A stretch of DNA of 64,000 bases, taken from assembly GCF_001428845.1 (NCBI RefSeq), contig NZ_LMIU01000023.1, positions 353,531 to 417,530 on the forward strand, written 5' to 3'. Under the pieces are notes generated by a model. That model had not been told where the DNA came from, ran no database searches, and saw only the letters and a program-made list of their open reading frames with translations. Source of the DNA: Achromobacter sp. Root83. GTDB taxonomy: Bacteria; Pseudomonadota; Gammaproteobacteria; Burkholderiales; Burkholderiaceae_B. Below, one piece after another: positions 9,074 through 17,258 of the stretch (positions are counted from its first letter, which is position 1; each line of letters starts with the position of its first letter). The position numbers were made by a program, and so were the translations under genes.

Positions 9074-9400
9074 ATGGAGCCCGTCTACGTCATCCTGACC
9101 ACCAAGCCCGGCGTCTTCCGCACCGAGGCGGGCGATGGGGCCGAGATCGTCGAAACCTACGACTACGTGTTCTACGGCCGCGCGCTGGCGGTGTTCAGCA
9201 TCGCCCTGCTGCGCCGCGACACCAAGCTGGTGGTCACCGAGGAAACCCCGCCGTACGTGGTGAACCGCGTGCCGTCCAAATTCCTGGAGAAGTTCGCGTC
9301 GGTGGACGCCGCCCGCAAGGAGCTGGCCCACCTGACGCGTTTTGGCAGCATGGAGTCGACGCTGACGCTGAGGTCCGGCGCCGTCGCCGCGGAGCACTGA
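9074..9400 (+). CDS. conserved-looking hypothetical protein between two ferredoxins
   Basis: This 108-residue soluble protein is not one I recognise. It starts 4 bp after the first ferredoxin and ends 4 bp before the second, so it is surely part of the operon. Features are a beta-rich N-terminal half (VYVILTTKPGVFRTE), a hydrophobic strand-helix pair (ALAVFSIALLRRDTKLVVTE) and no cysteines, hence no iron-sulfur cluster. A role as a small subunit or effector of the oxygenase system is possible by position only. Confidence 0.8.
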   Translation: MEPVYVILTTKPGVFRTEAGDGAEIVETYDYVFYGRALAVFSIALLRRDTKLVVTEETPPYVVNRVPSKFLEKFASVDAARKELAHLTRFGSMESTLTLRSGAVAAEH

Positions 9401-9404
9401 ACAC

Positions 9405-9749
9405 ATGGTCCAGATCACTTTCATTTCCAATGGCGGCAAAGTGGCGACCGCGCCCGAAAACAGCAATCTGCTGCGCGTGTCGTTGAAAGAAAAAGGCGGC
9501 ATCCCGTTCAAATGCGGGGGCGGCCTGTGCGGCACCTGCAAGTGCCGGATAGAAGAGGGGCTGGAACATACCGACGCCATCAAGCCCAAAGAGCGCAAGC
9601 ACCTGCGGCCCGAGGATTTCGAGGCCGGCTACCGCATGGCCTGCCAGACCTTCGTGAATGGCGACGTCAAGGTGTCGTGGGTGGTGCAGAACGGCAAGGG
9701 CGTGGTGGTGGGCGCGGCGTCCGGCCCGGTGCCAGCCGCGGCGTCGTAG
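9405..9749 (+). CDS. [2Fe-2S] ferredoxin (second of the operon)
   Basis: The 114-residue plant-type ferredoxin has ligands Cys37, Cys42, Cys45 (CGGGLCGTC) and Cys80 (MACQ). It differs clearly from the ferredoxin two genes upstream, with a longer C-terminal tail ending in Val/Ala-rich sequence. Two distinct ferredoxins in one small operon suggest separate partners, for instance the diiron protein and a further oxidoreductase. It is the last gene of the operon, and the GntR gene converges from the other strand 34 bp away. Confidence 0.88.
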   Translation: MVQITFISNGGKVATAPENSNLLRVSLKEKGGIPFKCGGGLCGTCKCRIEEGLEHTDAIKPKERKHLRPEDFEAGYRMACQTFVNGDVKVSWVVQNGKGVVVGAASGPVPAAAS

Positions 9750-9783
9750 CTCGGATGCCGCCGCGCGGACCCGCGGGTCCGCG

Positions 9784-10500
9784 TCAGGCCACGGACGCGT
9801 GCTGCTGCTGCGTTTCGGTGTAGGCCTTGGCGGCGTTGTGCACATGCTGGCTGGCCAGCAACGCCGCCAGATCGCCATTGCCGGCGATGACCGCGTTCAG
9901 GATCTGCGAATGCTCGTCCCAATTCTGCTTGGCGCGGTGCATGTTGCTGGGCGCGAACAGCAGGGCGGTGCGGTCGCGCAGCGAACGCATCAGGTCGGTC
10001 AGCACCACGTTGCCGCCGATGGTGGCCAGCATTTCGTGGAATTGCGAATTGAGCGCCAGGAACTTGTCCAACTGTTCGCTGCGGGCAGCTTCCGTGCCTT
10101 CGCGCAAGAACGCCTGCAGGCGCTCCACGGTTTTTTCGTCGCGGCGCTGCGCCGCCAGCTTGGCGTTCAGCCCTTCGAGCGTGGCGCGCACTTCCACCAT
10201 GTCGTAGGCCACCGCGTCGGACAGCACCGACACGGATGCGCCGCGCCGGGGTTCGATGGTGACCAGCCCTTCGGCGGCCAGCGCGCGCAGCGCCTCGCGC
10301 ACCGGGATGCGCGACACGCCCATTTCTTCGGACAGGCGGCCTTCGACCAGGCGGTCGCCAGGCGTGAACTCGCCGCTCAGGATGCGCTCGCGCAGCTTGT
10401 CGCGGATGACGGCAAAGAGTTGCGGATGCTGCTCGCCGATCTTCAGCGAGGAGGAAGGCTGCGTCTCTGCGGCTTGCGGGCTGACGGGGGAAGTTGTCAT
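9784..10500 (-). CDS. GntR-family regulator, FadR/FCD subfamily
   Basis: The 238-residue regulator has an N-terminal winged helix (about residues 30-95, with the signature RLVEGRLSEEMGVSRIPVRE and EGLVTIEPRRG) and an FCD ligand-binding domain of six helices. In the FCD domain the metal- or carboxylate-binding positions include Asp (YDMVEVR region) and His (FHEML, EHSQIL, HVHNAA). FCD regulators usually sense organic acids and repress catabolic operons. The ATG at 10500 gives the family-like N-terminus; an upstream ATG in frame would add residues overlapping the promoter. Its location amid GTATAC sites makes it the best candidate to control this whole locus. Confidence 0.88.
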   Translation of the reverse strand: MTTSPVSPQAAETQPSSSLKIGEQHPQLFAVIRDKLRERILSGEFTPGDRLVEGRLSEEMGVSRIPVREALRALAAEGLVTIEPRRGASVSVLSDAVAYDMVEVRATLEGLNAKLAAQRRDEKTVERLQAFLREGTEAARSEQLDKFLALNSQFHEMLATIGGNVVLTDLMRSLRDRTALLFAPSNMHRAKQNWDEHSQILNAVIAGNGDLAALLASQHVHNAAKAYTETQQQHASVA

Positions 10501-10520
10501 GGCGAGCGGGTTTGGCCTAA

Positions 10521-10555
10521 TGGATACAGTCTCCATTGTATTACCGGGTGTACCC
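10521..10555. promoter_or_regulatory. degenerate operator-like sites upstream of the GntR gene
   Basis: The spacer between the GntR gene and the TauE gene contains GGATACAG (10522-10529), TTGTATTAC (10536-10544) and GGTGTACCC (10547-10555), each one or two bases from the GTATAC core found upstream of the neighbouring operons. Read on the minus strand the middle one gives AATACAATG, close to ATACAATG in the conserved 14-mer. Autoregulation of the GntR gene is a reasonable inference. Confidence 0.35.
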
Positions 10556-10579
10556 AAGTGTCGCATGTGGCCGGGCGCA

Positions 10580-11323
10580 TCAATTTCCCGAGAAGGACTT
10601 GATCAGCACGCCCACGGCGCCCAACGCGCAGGCGGCCAGCAGGACGCCACGCACCGCGCGCGGCGGCAACAGGGTGCGCAGCCGGTTGGAGACCGCAAAA
10701 CCGGCCAGCAGGAAGGGCGCCAGGCTGAGGGCCAGCCCGGCGTGGTAGCCCGTGTACCGCTTGGCCAGCGCCAGCATGGCAAGCGAGAAGATCGATCCCA
10801 GGAACAGCACCATGCCCAGCGTGGCGCGCAAGCGCGGGGGCGCGGCGTGTTGCAGCACGATGGCGATGGGCGGGGCGCCCACCGAGGTCATCGTGCCCAT
10901 GATGCCCGAGGCCACCCCCGCGCCGGACACCCTGCCGGGCGTGGCCGAGAAGCGCAGGCCAGCCACGCTGAGCGCCACGGCCGCCAGGATCATGCAGGCA
11001 AACAGCACGCCCAAGGCCTGCGGGGCAAAGCGCGCCATCGCGTAAATGGCGATCAGCGTCCCCACGGCGCGGCCCGCCAGCGCATAGGAGACGGCCGGCC
11101 AGTCGATGGCGGCGCGCTCGCGCAGGGCGGTCAGGAGCGAGATGAAGCCGCCCAGCGTCAGCAGCGGCCCGGGCGCCAGTTGGGGAAAGAACATGGCCGC
11201 CACGGGGGCGGCGAACATGGCGAAGCCGACGCCGCCCACGCCCTGCGCCACCGCGGCGCCAAACACCACGGCCGCCATGGCGGCGTAGTGCCACAGATCA
11301 GGGAACGTCAGTGGAGCTGGCAT
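10580..11323 (-). CDS. TauE/SafE family permease
   Basis: This 247-residue integral membrane protein has about eight hydrophobic helices in two Gly-rich repeats, the layout of the TauE/SafE family (sulfite exporter, sulfoacetate export and related anion transport). The N-terminal repeat contains FGAAVAQGVGGVGFAMFAAP and the second contains SGIMGTMTSVGAPPIAI. It lies between the GntR gene and a divergent second permease. A GTATAC site stands about 25 bp upstream of its start, so it probably belongs to the same regulon. An organic acid or sulfonated compound is a plausible cargo, but this is by family only. Confidence 0.82.
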   Translation of the reverse strand: MPAPLTFPDLWHYAAMAAVVFGAAVAQGVGGVGFAMFAAPVAAMFFPQLAPGPLLTLGGFISLLTALRERAAIDWPAVSYALAGRAVGTLIAIYAMARFAPQALGVLFACMILAAVALSVAGLRFSATPGRVSGAGVASGIMGTMTSVGAPPIAIVLQHAAPPRLRATLGMVLFLGSIFSLAMLALAKRYTGYHAGLALSLAPFLLAGFAVSNRLRTLLPPRAVRGVLLAACALGAVGVLIKSFSGN

Positions 11324-11345
11324 GCGTCGTCGATTTGTAAATTAT

Positions 11346-11351
11346 GTATAC
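11346..11351. promoter_or_regulatory. GTATAC site upstream of the TauE/SafE gene
   Basis: GTATAC within ATTATGTATACGATAG lies 23 bp before the minus-strand permease start. It shares the palindromic core with sites before the other transcription units of this locus. Confidence 0.45.
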
Positions 11352-11503
11352 GATAGTCTATCCATGAATTCGACCGCATGGACGATATCCGAGAAAACCT
11401 AGGGTAAGCCCCTGGTTTTTTGGGATTATTCATCGGATTTTCAGAATTATCGCTTTCCCTAGGCGACGCATATTTCGATTGGTATGCCTCACAACGAAAT
11501 ATA

Positions 11504-11509
11504 GTATAC
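11504..11509. promoter_or_regulatory. GTATAC site upstream of the large permease gene
   Basis: GTATAC within AATATAGTATACCGATTG lies 46 bp before the start codon of the permease at 11555. The divergent intergenic space of 231 bp therefore carries two GTATAC cores, one per gene. Confidence 0.45.
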
Positions 11510-11554
11510 CGATTGTGGCGATCCAACAGCCATGCACAACAAGGGGAATAGCGC

Positions 11555-13087
11555 ATGCAATCGGACGTGGTGCTCAGTGCCGCTCATTGGATCTACCTGA
11601 TCAGCGTGGCGGCCATCATCTTGACGATGATCCTGCGGGCCAACGTGGTGGTGCCCTCGGTCATCGGTACCTTCCTGGTGGTGCTGGCGATCACGGGCAA
11701 CCCCATCAGCGCCCTGATCGGCATTTTCTCGGCCAGCTTCGTGGCGGCCAAGGAGCTCTTCAATATCTTCCTGGTCATCACCTTCATGACGGCGCTGCTC
11801 AACGCGCTGAAGACCCTGCAGGCGGACGTGCGCATGGTGCAGCCGTTTCGGCGGGTCATGCGGGGCGGGCACTCCTCCTTTCTGATCATCGCCCTCTGTA
11901 CCTATGTGATCTCCCTGTTCTTCTGGCCCACGCCCGCCGTGCCGCTGGTGTCCGCCATCCTGCTGCCGGCGGCCATCGCGGCCGGGCTGCCGCCCCTGGC
12001 GGGCGCCATGGCCATCGCGATCGCGGGCCAGGGCATGGCCCTGTCCTCCGACTATGTGATCGGCGTGGCGCCCAGCATCAGCGCCAAGGCGGCGGGGGCG
12101 GCGGTCAGCGCGGCCGTGGTCGCGGACCGCGCGCTGGTGCTGTCGCTGATCACGGGCGCCGTGGCGCTGGTCGCGGCCTACCTGCTGGTGCGCAAGCACA
12201 TCGTGCCCGCCGATCCGGCGCTGCTGTCGGCCTGGCAGGATCGCGCGCAGGACGGCAGCCTGGCGCGCATGGAGCAGTCCGGCTCCTTCGACAAGGCGGA
12301 ACTCGCGCGCGGCACCATGGGCGCCGATCCCGCGCTGCCGCGCGGCCCCGCGCTGAGCGATGAAGAGCGCCGCCGGGTGCGCTGGTCCAAGACCTTCGCC
12401 GTGGTGACGCCGCTGGCCTTCCTGGCGGTGATCGCGGTGATGGTGCTGCCCCGGCTGTTCCCGGCCCTGCCCGCATTGCGCGGCGGCGACGCGGCGGCGC
12501 TGGTGGGCGGCGTGGCCTTCGTCGTGATGATGCTGGTGACCCTGGCGGCCGAAGGGCCGCGCAAGATGCTGGACGTCTGTCCGGAGCACGTGACCGACGG
12601 CTTTGTCTTCGCCTTCAAGGCCATGGGCTCCGTCCTGCCGATTGCCGGCTTCTTTTTCGTGGGCGCCAACGAAACCGCGGCCCAGATCCTGGGCGTGCCG
12701 CAGGCGCAGGCGCCGGGGCTGCTGTTCGAGGTGATCTCGGCGTCGCAGCACCTGATTCCGGAAAACCACTTCCTGGTGGCCTTCGGCGTGCTCATCGTCG
12801 GCATGATCACCGGCATCGACGGCTCCGGGTTCGCCGGCCTGCCGCTGACCGGCACGCTATCCGGCGCGCTGGGCCCGGTGGTGGGCGTGGACCCGGCCAC
12901 GCTGGCGGCCGTGGGGCAGATGGGGGCGGTGTGGACGGGCGGCGGCACCCTGATCGCCTGGTCGTCGCTGATCGCGGTGGCGGGCTTCGCGCGGGTGAAC
13001 GTGCTGTCGCTGGTGCGCGCCCTGCTACTGCCGGTGTTGCTGGCGCTGTTCGTATCCACCATCTGCGCCGTGCTGATCTGGAGCTGA
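11555..13087 (+). CDS. ion-transporter-superfamily-like permease
   Basis: The 510-residue protein has about 12 hydrophobic segments in two halves joined by a charged cytoplasmic loop (about residues 220-280). The general build and sequences such as FLVVLAITGNPISALIG and GMITGIDGSGFAGLPLTG resemble ion-transporter superfamily carriers (DcuC, GntP, citrate-type), which import carboxylates. I cannot place it in a named family with certainty. The start at 11555 follows an AAGGGG ribosome-binding site. An intrinsic terminator ends its transcript. Position within the GTATAC-marked locus suggests it imports the pathway substrate. Confidence 0.75.
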   Translation: MQSDVVLSAAHWIYLISVAAIILTMILRANVVVPSVIGTFLVVLAITGNPISALIGIFSASFVAAKELFNIFLVITFMTALLNALKTLQADVRMVQPFRRVMRGGHSSFLIIALCTYVISLFFWPTPAVPLVSAILLPAAIAAGLPPLAGAMAIAIAGQGMALSSDYVIGVAPSISAKAAGAAVSAAVVADRALVLSLITGAVALVAAYLLVRKHIVPADPALLSAWQDRAQDGSLARMEQSGSFDKAELARGTMGADPALPRGPALSDEERRRVRWSKTFAVVTPLAFLAVIAVMVLPRLFPALPALRGGDAAALVGGVAFVVMMLVTLAAEGPRKMLDVCPEHVTDGFVFAFKAMGSVLPIAGFFFVGANETAAQILGVPQAQAPGLLFEVISASQHLIPENHFLVAFGVLIVGMITGIDGSGFAGLPLTGTLSGALGPVVGVDPATLAAVGQMGAVWTGGGTLIAWSSLIAVAGFARVNVLSLVRALLLPVLLALFVSTICAVLIWS

Positions 13088-13106
13088 CGCTCTAGTCACC
13101 CGGCGG

Positions 13107-13131
13107 AAAAGGCTCCCGAGGGGGCCTTTTT
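13107..13131 (+). terminator. intrinsic terminator after the permease gene
   Basis: AAAAGGCTCCC pairs with GGGGGCCTTTT (one T-G wobble) around a GAG loop, followed by a T-run. It begins 19 bp after the permease stop. It separates the permease transcript from the aldehyde dehydrogenase operon. Confidence 0.85.
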
Positions 13132-13178
13132 GTCGCCGTCCGACTGGGGTTTCCACGTATCGTGGCGCAGTGATTAAA

Positions 13179-13192
13179 GTATACAATGTTCA
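13179..13192 (+). promoter_or_regulatory. GTATAC-centred putative operator upstream of the aldehyde dehydrogenase operon
   Basis: The 14 bases GTATACAATGTTCA are identical to those at 7935-7948 and lie at nearly the same distance from the start codon (61 versus 56 bp). Shared sequence and spacing argue for one regulator acting on both operons. Confidence 0.55.
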
Positions 13193-13252
13193 GAACCCAT
13201 CTCAGATAGCCCTCTGTCCGGCCTGGCCGGGCCAGCCCAAGGAAGCGCACCC

Positions 13253-14713
13253 GTGGACGATCTCTCGCAGCAGACCTTTTTGAACCACATTGGCGGTGCC
13301 TGGATGCCCTGCGGCACGGGCAAGACGGCGCCCAACATCAACCCCGCCGACACCGGCGACGTCGTGGGCCACTTCCAGGTGTCGGACGCCGAGGACGCCC
13401 GGCAGGCAGTGGAAGCGGCCGACGCGGCGTTCGCAGCCTGGCGCGACACGCCGATCTCCAAGCGCGCGGCGATCCTGTTCCGGGCGGCCCAATACCTGGA
13501 AGACCATGCCGAAGCCTTTGCGCGCGAACTGACCCGCGAAGAGGGCAAGGGCCTGAATCTGGCCAAGGACGAAGTGCTGCGGTCTGCCCAGACAATCCGC
13601 TTTTACGCCGTCGAGGGCCAGTCCTTCACCGGCGAGACTTTCGTCAACGACGATCCGGACATGATCGTCTACAGCCAGCGCGAGCCGCTGGGCGTGGTGA
13701 CGGTGATCTCGCCCTGGAACTTCCCCATCTCCATCCCGGCGCGCAAGATCGCCCCGGCCCTGATCACCGGCAACACGGTGGTGTTCAAGCCGTCGTCGGA
13801 CGCGCCGCTGTCGGGCTATCGCCTGACCGAGGCCTTCGTGCAGGCCGGCCTGCCCGCCGGCGTGCTGAACTTTCTGACCGGGCCGGCCGCGCAGGTGGGC
13901 GCGGCGATCACCAGCGGCCGGCAGGTGCGGGCGATTTCCTTCACGGGCTCCACCGCCGCGGGCGAGCAGATACACCGCAGCGCCGGGCTCACCACCCGCA
14001 CCCAGATGGAACTGGGCGGCAAGAACCCGCTTATCGTGCTGGCCGATGCCGACCTGGACCGCGCGGTGGACCTGGCGGTGAAGGGCGGTTTTTCGTTGAG
14101 CGGCCAGGCCTGCACCGGCACCAGCCGCGTCCTGGTGGACGCCAAGGTGCGCCAGGCCTACACGGACAAGCTGCTGGCCAGGATCAAGACGCTCACCATC
14201 GGCAACGGCCTGGATGGCAACTTCGACCTGGGCCCGCTGGCCACCGCCCGGCAACTGGACAACGTGCTGGGATACGTGGCGGTGGGCAAGCAGGAAGCGA
14301 CACATTTGCACGGCGGCGACCGCCTGAAGGGCGCCAGCTTCGACCGCGGCTATTACGTGTCGCCCGCGCTGTTTACCGACGTGACCCAGCAGATGCGCAT
14401 CGCGCGCGAAGAGATCTTCGGACCGGTGATCGCGTTGATCGAGGTCGACGGCTACGAAGACGCCATCGCCCGCGCCAATGACACCGAGTACGGCCTGTCG
14501 GCCGCCATCGCCACCACCGACGCGCGCTACGCGCACCGCTTCGCCCGCGACATCCAGGCGGGCACCGTGAAGATCAACCGCACCACCACCGGCAACCTGA
14601 TCAATGCGCCGTTCGGTGGACTGAAACACTCCAGCACGTCCACGTTCCGCGAGTCGGGCCGCGTGGGCCTGGAGTTCTACACCCAGATCAAGACCGTCTA
14701 CCGCGCCGGCTGA
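13253..14713 (+). CDS. NAD(P)-dependent aldehyde dehydrogenase
   Basis: The 486-residue enzyme shows the full family signature: the cofactor loop (SFTGSTAAG, about residue 230), the general base Glu (MELGGKNPLIVL, about residue 252) and the catalytic Cys (SGQACTGTSRVL, about residue 286). It oxidises an aldehyde to the acid in the cytoplasm. It begins with GTG at 13253, preceded by AAGGAAG. It heads an operon with a GlcG/HbpS protein and a flavin reductase, and shares the putative operator with the diiron-protein operon. The aldehyde is therefore likely to be a product of that enzyme's pathway. The specific substrate is not recognisable. Confidence 0.9.
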   Translation: MDDLSQQTFLNHIGGAWMPCGTGKTAPNINPADTGDVVGHFQVSDAEDARQAVEAADAAFAAWRDTPISKRAAILFRAAQYLEDHAEAFARELTREEGKGLNLAKDEVLRSAQTIRFYAVEGQSFTGETFVNDDPDMIVYSQREPLGVVTVISPWNFPISIPARKIAPALITGNTVVFKPSSDAPLSGYRLTEAFVQAGLPAGVLNFLTGPAAQVGAAITSGRQVRAISFTGSTAAGEQIHRSAGLTTRTQMELGGKNPLIVLADADLDRAVDLAVKGGFSLSGQACTGTSRVLVDAKVRQAYTDKLLARIKTLTIGNGLDGNFDLGPLATARQLDNVLGYVAVGKQEATHLHGGDRLKGASFDRGYYVSPALFTDVTQQMRIAREEIFGPVIALIEVDGYEDAIARANDTEYGLSAAIATTDARYAHRFARDIQAGTVKINRTTTGNLINAPFGGLKHSSTSTFRESGRVGLEFYTQIKTVYRAG

Positions 14714-14742
14714 CGGCCGCCACACCACTAGGGGCTTTGCAC

Positions 14743-15222
14743 ATGAAACAGATCTATCGCCTGGAACTTGAAGAAGCGCGCGTGATGGTGCGCGCGGCCA
14801 TCGCCAAGTCGCAAGAGATCGGCGTGCTGGAATCGATTTGCATCGTGGATGACGGCGGCTACCCGATAGCGCTGGAACGCATGGACGGCGCGCGCATCAC
14901 CGGTCCGCAGATCGCGTGGAACAAGGCGTTCACCGCGGCGGGCCACAAGCGCTCGACCCATCTGTTCAACACCCCGCCCAACGGCCCCGCGCTGCCCGGC
15001 AACGAGGCTTTCGGCATCCAATGGAGCTTCGACGGCAAGTTCGCGGTGTTCGTGGGCGGCTTTCCCATCGTCGTGAACGACGAGGTGATCGGCGGCGTGG
15101 GCCTGAGCGGCGGCAACGGCGAACAGGACACCAAGGCCGGGGTGGCCGCGCTGGCCGCGCTGGCCGAACTGCTGGAGCCGCGCGGCATGAGGGTGCTGGT
15201 CGAAGCGGACATCAAGAGATAG
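14743..15222 (+). CDS. GlcG/HbpS family heme-binding-like protein
   Basis: The 159-residue protein has the alpha/beta GlcG/HbpS fold, with conserved segments AWNKAFTAAGHKRST and GGFPIVVNDEVIGGVGLSGG. Members bind heme or act as accessory proteins in catabolic clusters; the exact role is usually unknown. The ATG at 14743, 29 bp after the aldehyde dehydrogenase stop, gives the usual N-terminus. The reductase gene follows 11 bp downstream, so the three genes form one transcript. Confidence 0.82.
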   Translation: MKQIYRLELEEARVMVRAAIAKSQEIGVLESICIVDDGGYPIALERMDGARITGPQIAWNKAFTAAGHKRSTHLFNTPPNGPALPGNEAFGIQWSFDGKFAVFVGGFPIVVNDEVIGGVGLSGGNGEQDTKAGVAALAALAELLEPRGMRVLVEADIKR

Positions 15223-15233
15223 GCAAGAACGCC

Positions 15234-16244
15234 ATGGCATACCGCGTGCATATCCTGGAAACCGAAGAAGCCTTCGATGTCGAAGCGGGCGAATCCGTGC
15301 TGGAGGCCGCGCAGCGGTCGGCGGTGAAGCTGCCGCACGAATGCACTTTCGGCGGCTGCGGCACCTGCCGCATCAAGCTCGCCTCCGGCGCGGTGCGGTA
15401 CGAGGAATTCCCCATGGCGTTGACGCCCGAAGAGGCCGAAGCGGGTTATGCGCTGGCGTGCCAGGCGCATCCGGTGGCCGACCTGTGCATCAGCGTGGCC
15501 GGCAGCCGCCAGGTGTTTCCCGAGCCGCGCCGCCTCCCCGCCACCGTTCAGCGCATCGAATCCTATTGCGATGACGTCATTCACCTGACGCTGGCGCTGC
15601 CCGCCCAAGGGCTGGACTATGTGCCCGGGCAGTACATGAACGTCGTGCTGCCCGACGGCGAAACGCGCAGCTTCTCCATGGCTTCGGCGCCAGCCGGCAA
15701 CCTGGTGGATTTCCATGTGCGCCGCATTCCCGGCGGCCGTTATACCGACCATTGGCTGGGCCAGGCGCGGGCGGGCGCGCACGTCGAGATCGAAGCGCCG
15801 CTGGGCGTGTTCAGCTATCACGAGGAAGACTGGCGTCCCCTCATCATGATGGCCACGGGCACGGGCATCGCGCCAATCAAGGCAATACTCGAATCCCTGC
15901 TGGACAACGAGGATTGCCCGCCCGTCACGCTGTACTGGGGCATGCGCACCGAAGCCGACCTATACCTGCGCGATGAAATCGAAGCGTGGACGGGAAGGCT
16001 GTACGAATTCAACTTCGTGCCGGTGCTGTCGCGCGCGGGCCCGGCGTGGCAGGGGCGCCGCGGCCATGTGCAGCAGGCCGTCATGGAAGACCACCAAGAC
16101 CTGTCGGAACACGCCATCTATCTGTGCGGCGCGCCCCAGATGATCCAGCAGGCCAAGCGCCTGCTGGCCGAGCGCGGGGCGAGCCTGGACCACATGTATT
16201 CGGACAGCTTCACGTTCCAGCATGCGCTGGCCCCGGCGGGCTGA
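15234..16244 (+). CDS. [2Fe-2S] ferredoxin-domain flavin oxidoreductase
   Basis: The 336-residue protein joins an N-terminal plant-type ferredoxin domain (Cys37, Cys42, Cys45, Cys76) to a ferredoxin-NADP reductase module. The module has a flavin site (RSFSMAS, about residue 148) and an NAD(P)H site (MATGTGIAPIKA, about residue 205), ending in the Tyr/Phe-containing tail (SDSFTF). This is the domain order of reductases of multicomponent oxygenases and of CDP-6-deoxy-glucoseen reductase. In this locus it most likely passes NAD(P)H electrons to the ferredoxins at 8770 and 9405 and so to the diiron protein, although the genes lie in separate operons. Confidence 0.88.
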   Translation: MAYRVHILETEEAFDVEAGESVLEAAQRSAVKLPHECTFGGCGTCRIKLASGAVRYEEFPMALTPEEAEAGYALACQAHPVADLCISVAGSRQVFPEPRRLPATVQRIESYCDDVIHLTLALPAQGLDYVPGQYMNVVLPDGETRSFSMASAPAGNLVDFHVRRIPGGRYTDHWLGQARAGAHVEIEAPLGVFSYHEEDWRPLIMMATGTGIAPIKAILESLLDNEDCPPVTLYWGMRTEADLYLRDEIEAWTGRLYEFNFVPVLSRAGPAWQGRRGHVQQAVMEDHQDLSEHAIYLCGAPQMIQQAKRLLAERGASLDHMYSDSFTFQHALAPAG

Positions 16245-16268
16245 CCGGCCGGCATCCACGCGGCCGCG

Positions 16269-16706
16269 TCAGCGATACACCAGCACCGGCAGGCGGGTGC
16301 GCGCCAGCACCCGCTGCGTTTCGCTTCCCAGCAGAAAACCTGTCATGCCGTGCCGCCCGTGCGACCCCATGATGATGAGGTCGCAACCGAGTTTCTGCGA
16401 CGTTTCCACGATGGCTTCGTGCGGATGGTCGTTGACCGTCACGACAACGTTGCACGGCACCAGCGCGTGCCGCGCCTCGGTTTCCAGCCCTTCCAGATAG
16501 GCTTCCGCATTCTTGCGCGCCTGGTCGGTGTGATGCGTCTGCGTGGTGCCCAGCATTTCGGCCTGGTAGACCAGCAGGTGATCCTCCGGGATGGCTCGGA
16601 TAAGGGTGATGGTGGCGCCCATTTCCTTGGCGAAAACGAGCGCGCGCTTGAAAGCCGATTCGGACAGCAGGGAACCGTCCACGGCGATGAGCAAGTGCCT
16701 GTACAT
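16269..16706 (-). CDS. universal stress protein UspA family
   Basis: The 145-residue protein begins MYRHLLIAVDGS and carries the ATP-binding motif GSHGRHGMTGFLLGS near its C-terminus, so it belongs to the ATP-binding class. Usp proteins accumulate in starvation and stress; the molecular function is poorly defined. It converges on the reductase gene and diverges from the Mop gene across a 209-bp spacer. Confidence 0.92.
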   Translation of the reverse strand: MYRHLLIAVDGSLLSESAFKRALVFAKEMGATITLIRAIPEDHLLVYQAEMLGTTQTHHTDQARKNAEAYLEGLETEARHALVPCNVVVTVNDHPHEAIVETSQKLGCDLIIMGSHGRHGMTGFLLGSETQRVLARTRLPVLVYR

Positions 16707-16915
16707 GTTGCCTCTCCTTTAGGAAAAGGAATGTCGAGCAACGGCAAATCCAGTATAGGCTCGCCGCGAGGCACGATCCAGTCCCGCATACGGACGAGGC
16801 GCGCCGAGCCTGTCTGCTTCACATATACCGATTTCAACTATCCCCATGCGAAATCGGTTCTTCCTTGTTCTGTGCCGCAAACGTAGGCTGGACTTTTCAC
16901 TTCAGGAACAAGGCC

Positions 16916-17131
16916 ATGAGCATTCAATCCATCAACGCCCGCAACCAGTTTCGCGGCAAGATCAAGGAAATCGTCCTGGGCCCGGTGGTGTCCGAGGTGG
17001 ACGTGGACACGCCCGCGGGCATTGTCACGTCGGTGATCACCACCCGTTCGGTGAAGGAACTGGACCTGCAGGTAGGCACGGAGGTGCTCGCCTTCGTCAA
17101 GGCAACCGAGGTTTCCGTCGCCAAGCTGTAA
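16916..17131 (+). CDS. TOBE/Mop molybdate-binding protein
   Basis: The 71-residue protein is a single Mop domain (SINARNQFRGKIKEI, GIVTSVITTRSVKELDL, VLAFVKATEVSVAKL). Such molbindins assemble into hexamers that store molybdate or tungstate. The ATG at 16916 matches family length. The formate dehydrogenase encoded at 25236 needs molybdenum or tungsten, so the protein may serve it, although it is 8 kb away and not in the same operon. Confidence 0.88.
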   Translation: MSIQSINARNQFRGKIKEIVLGPVVSEVDVDTPAGIVTSVITTRSVKELDLQVGTEVLAFVKATEVSVAKL

Positions 17132-17258
17132 TCCGAGGGGGGGTGAAAACATACCCCGCCCGCGCTTCCAAAGCGCCAGCCAAAAGGATATATTGGGTAC
17201 GCGATTTGGCGATTCCCTCCAGGCTTGTGGCTTCCTGCTTTGCGAACGGAGAACGGAA

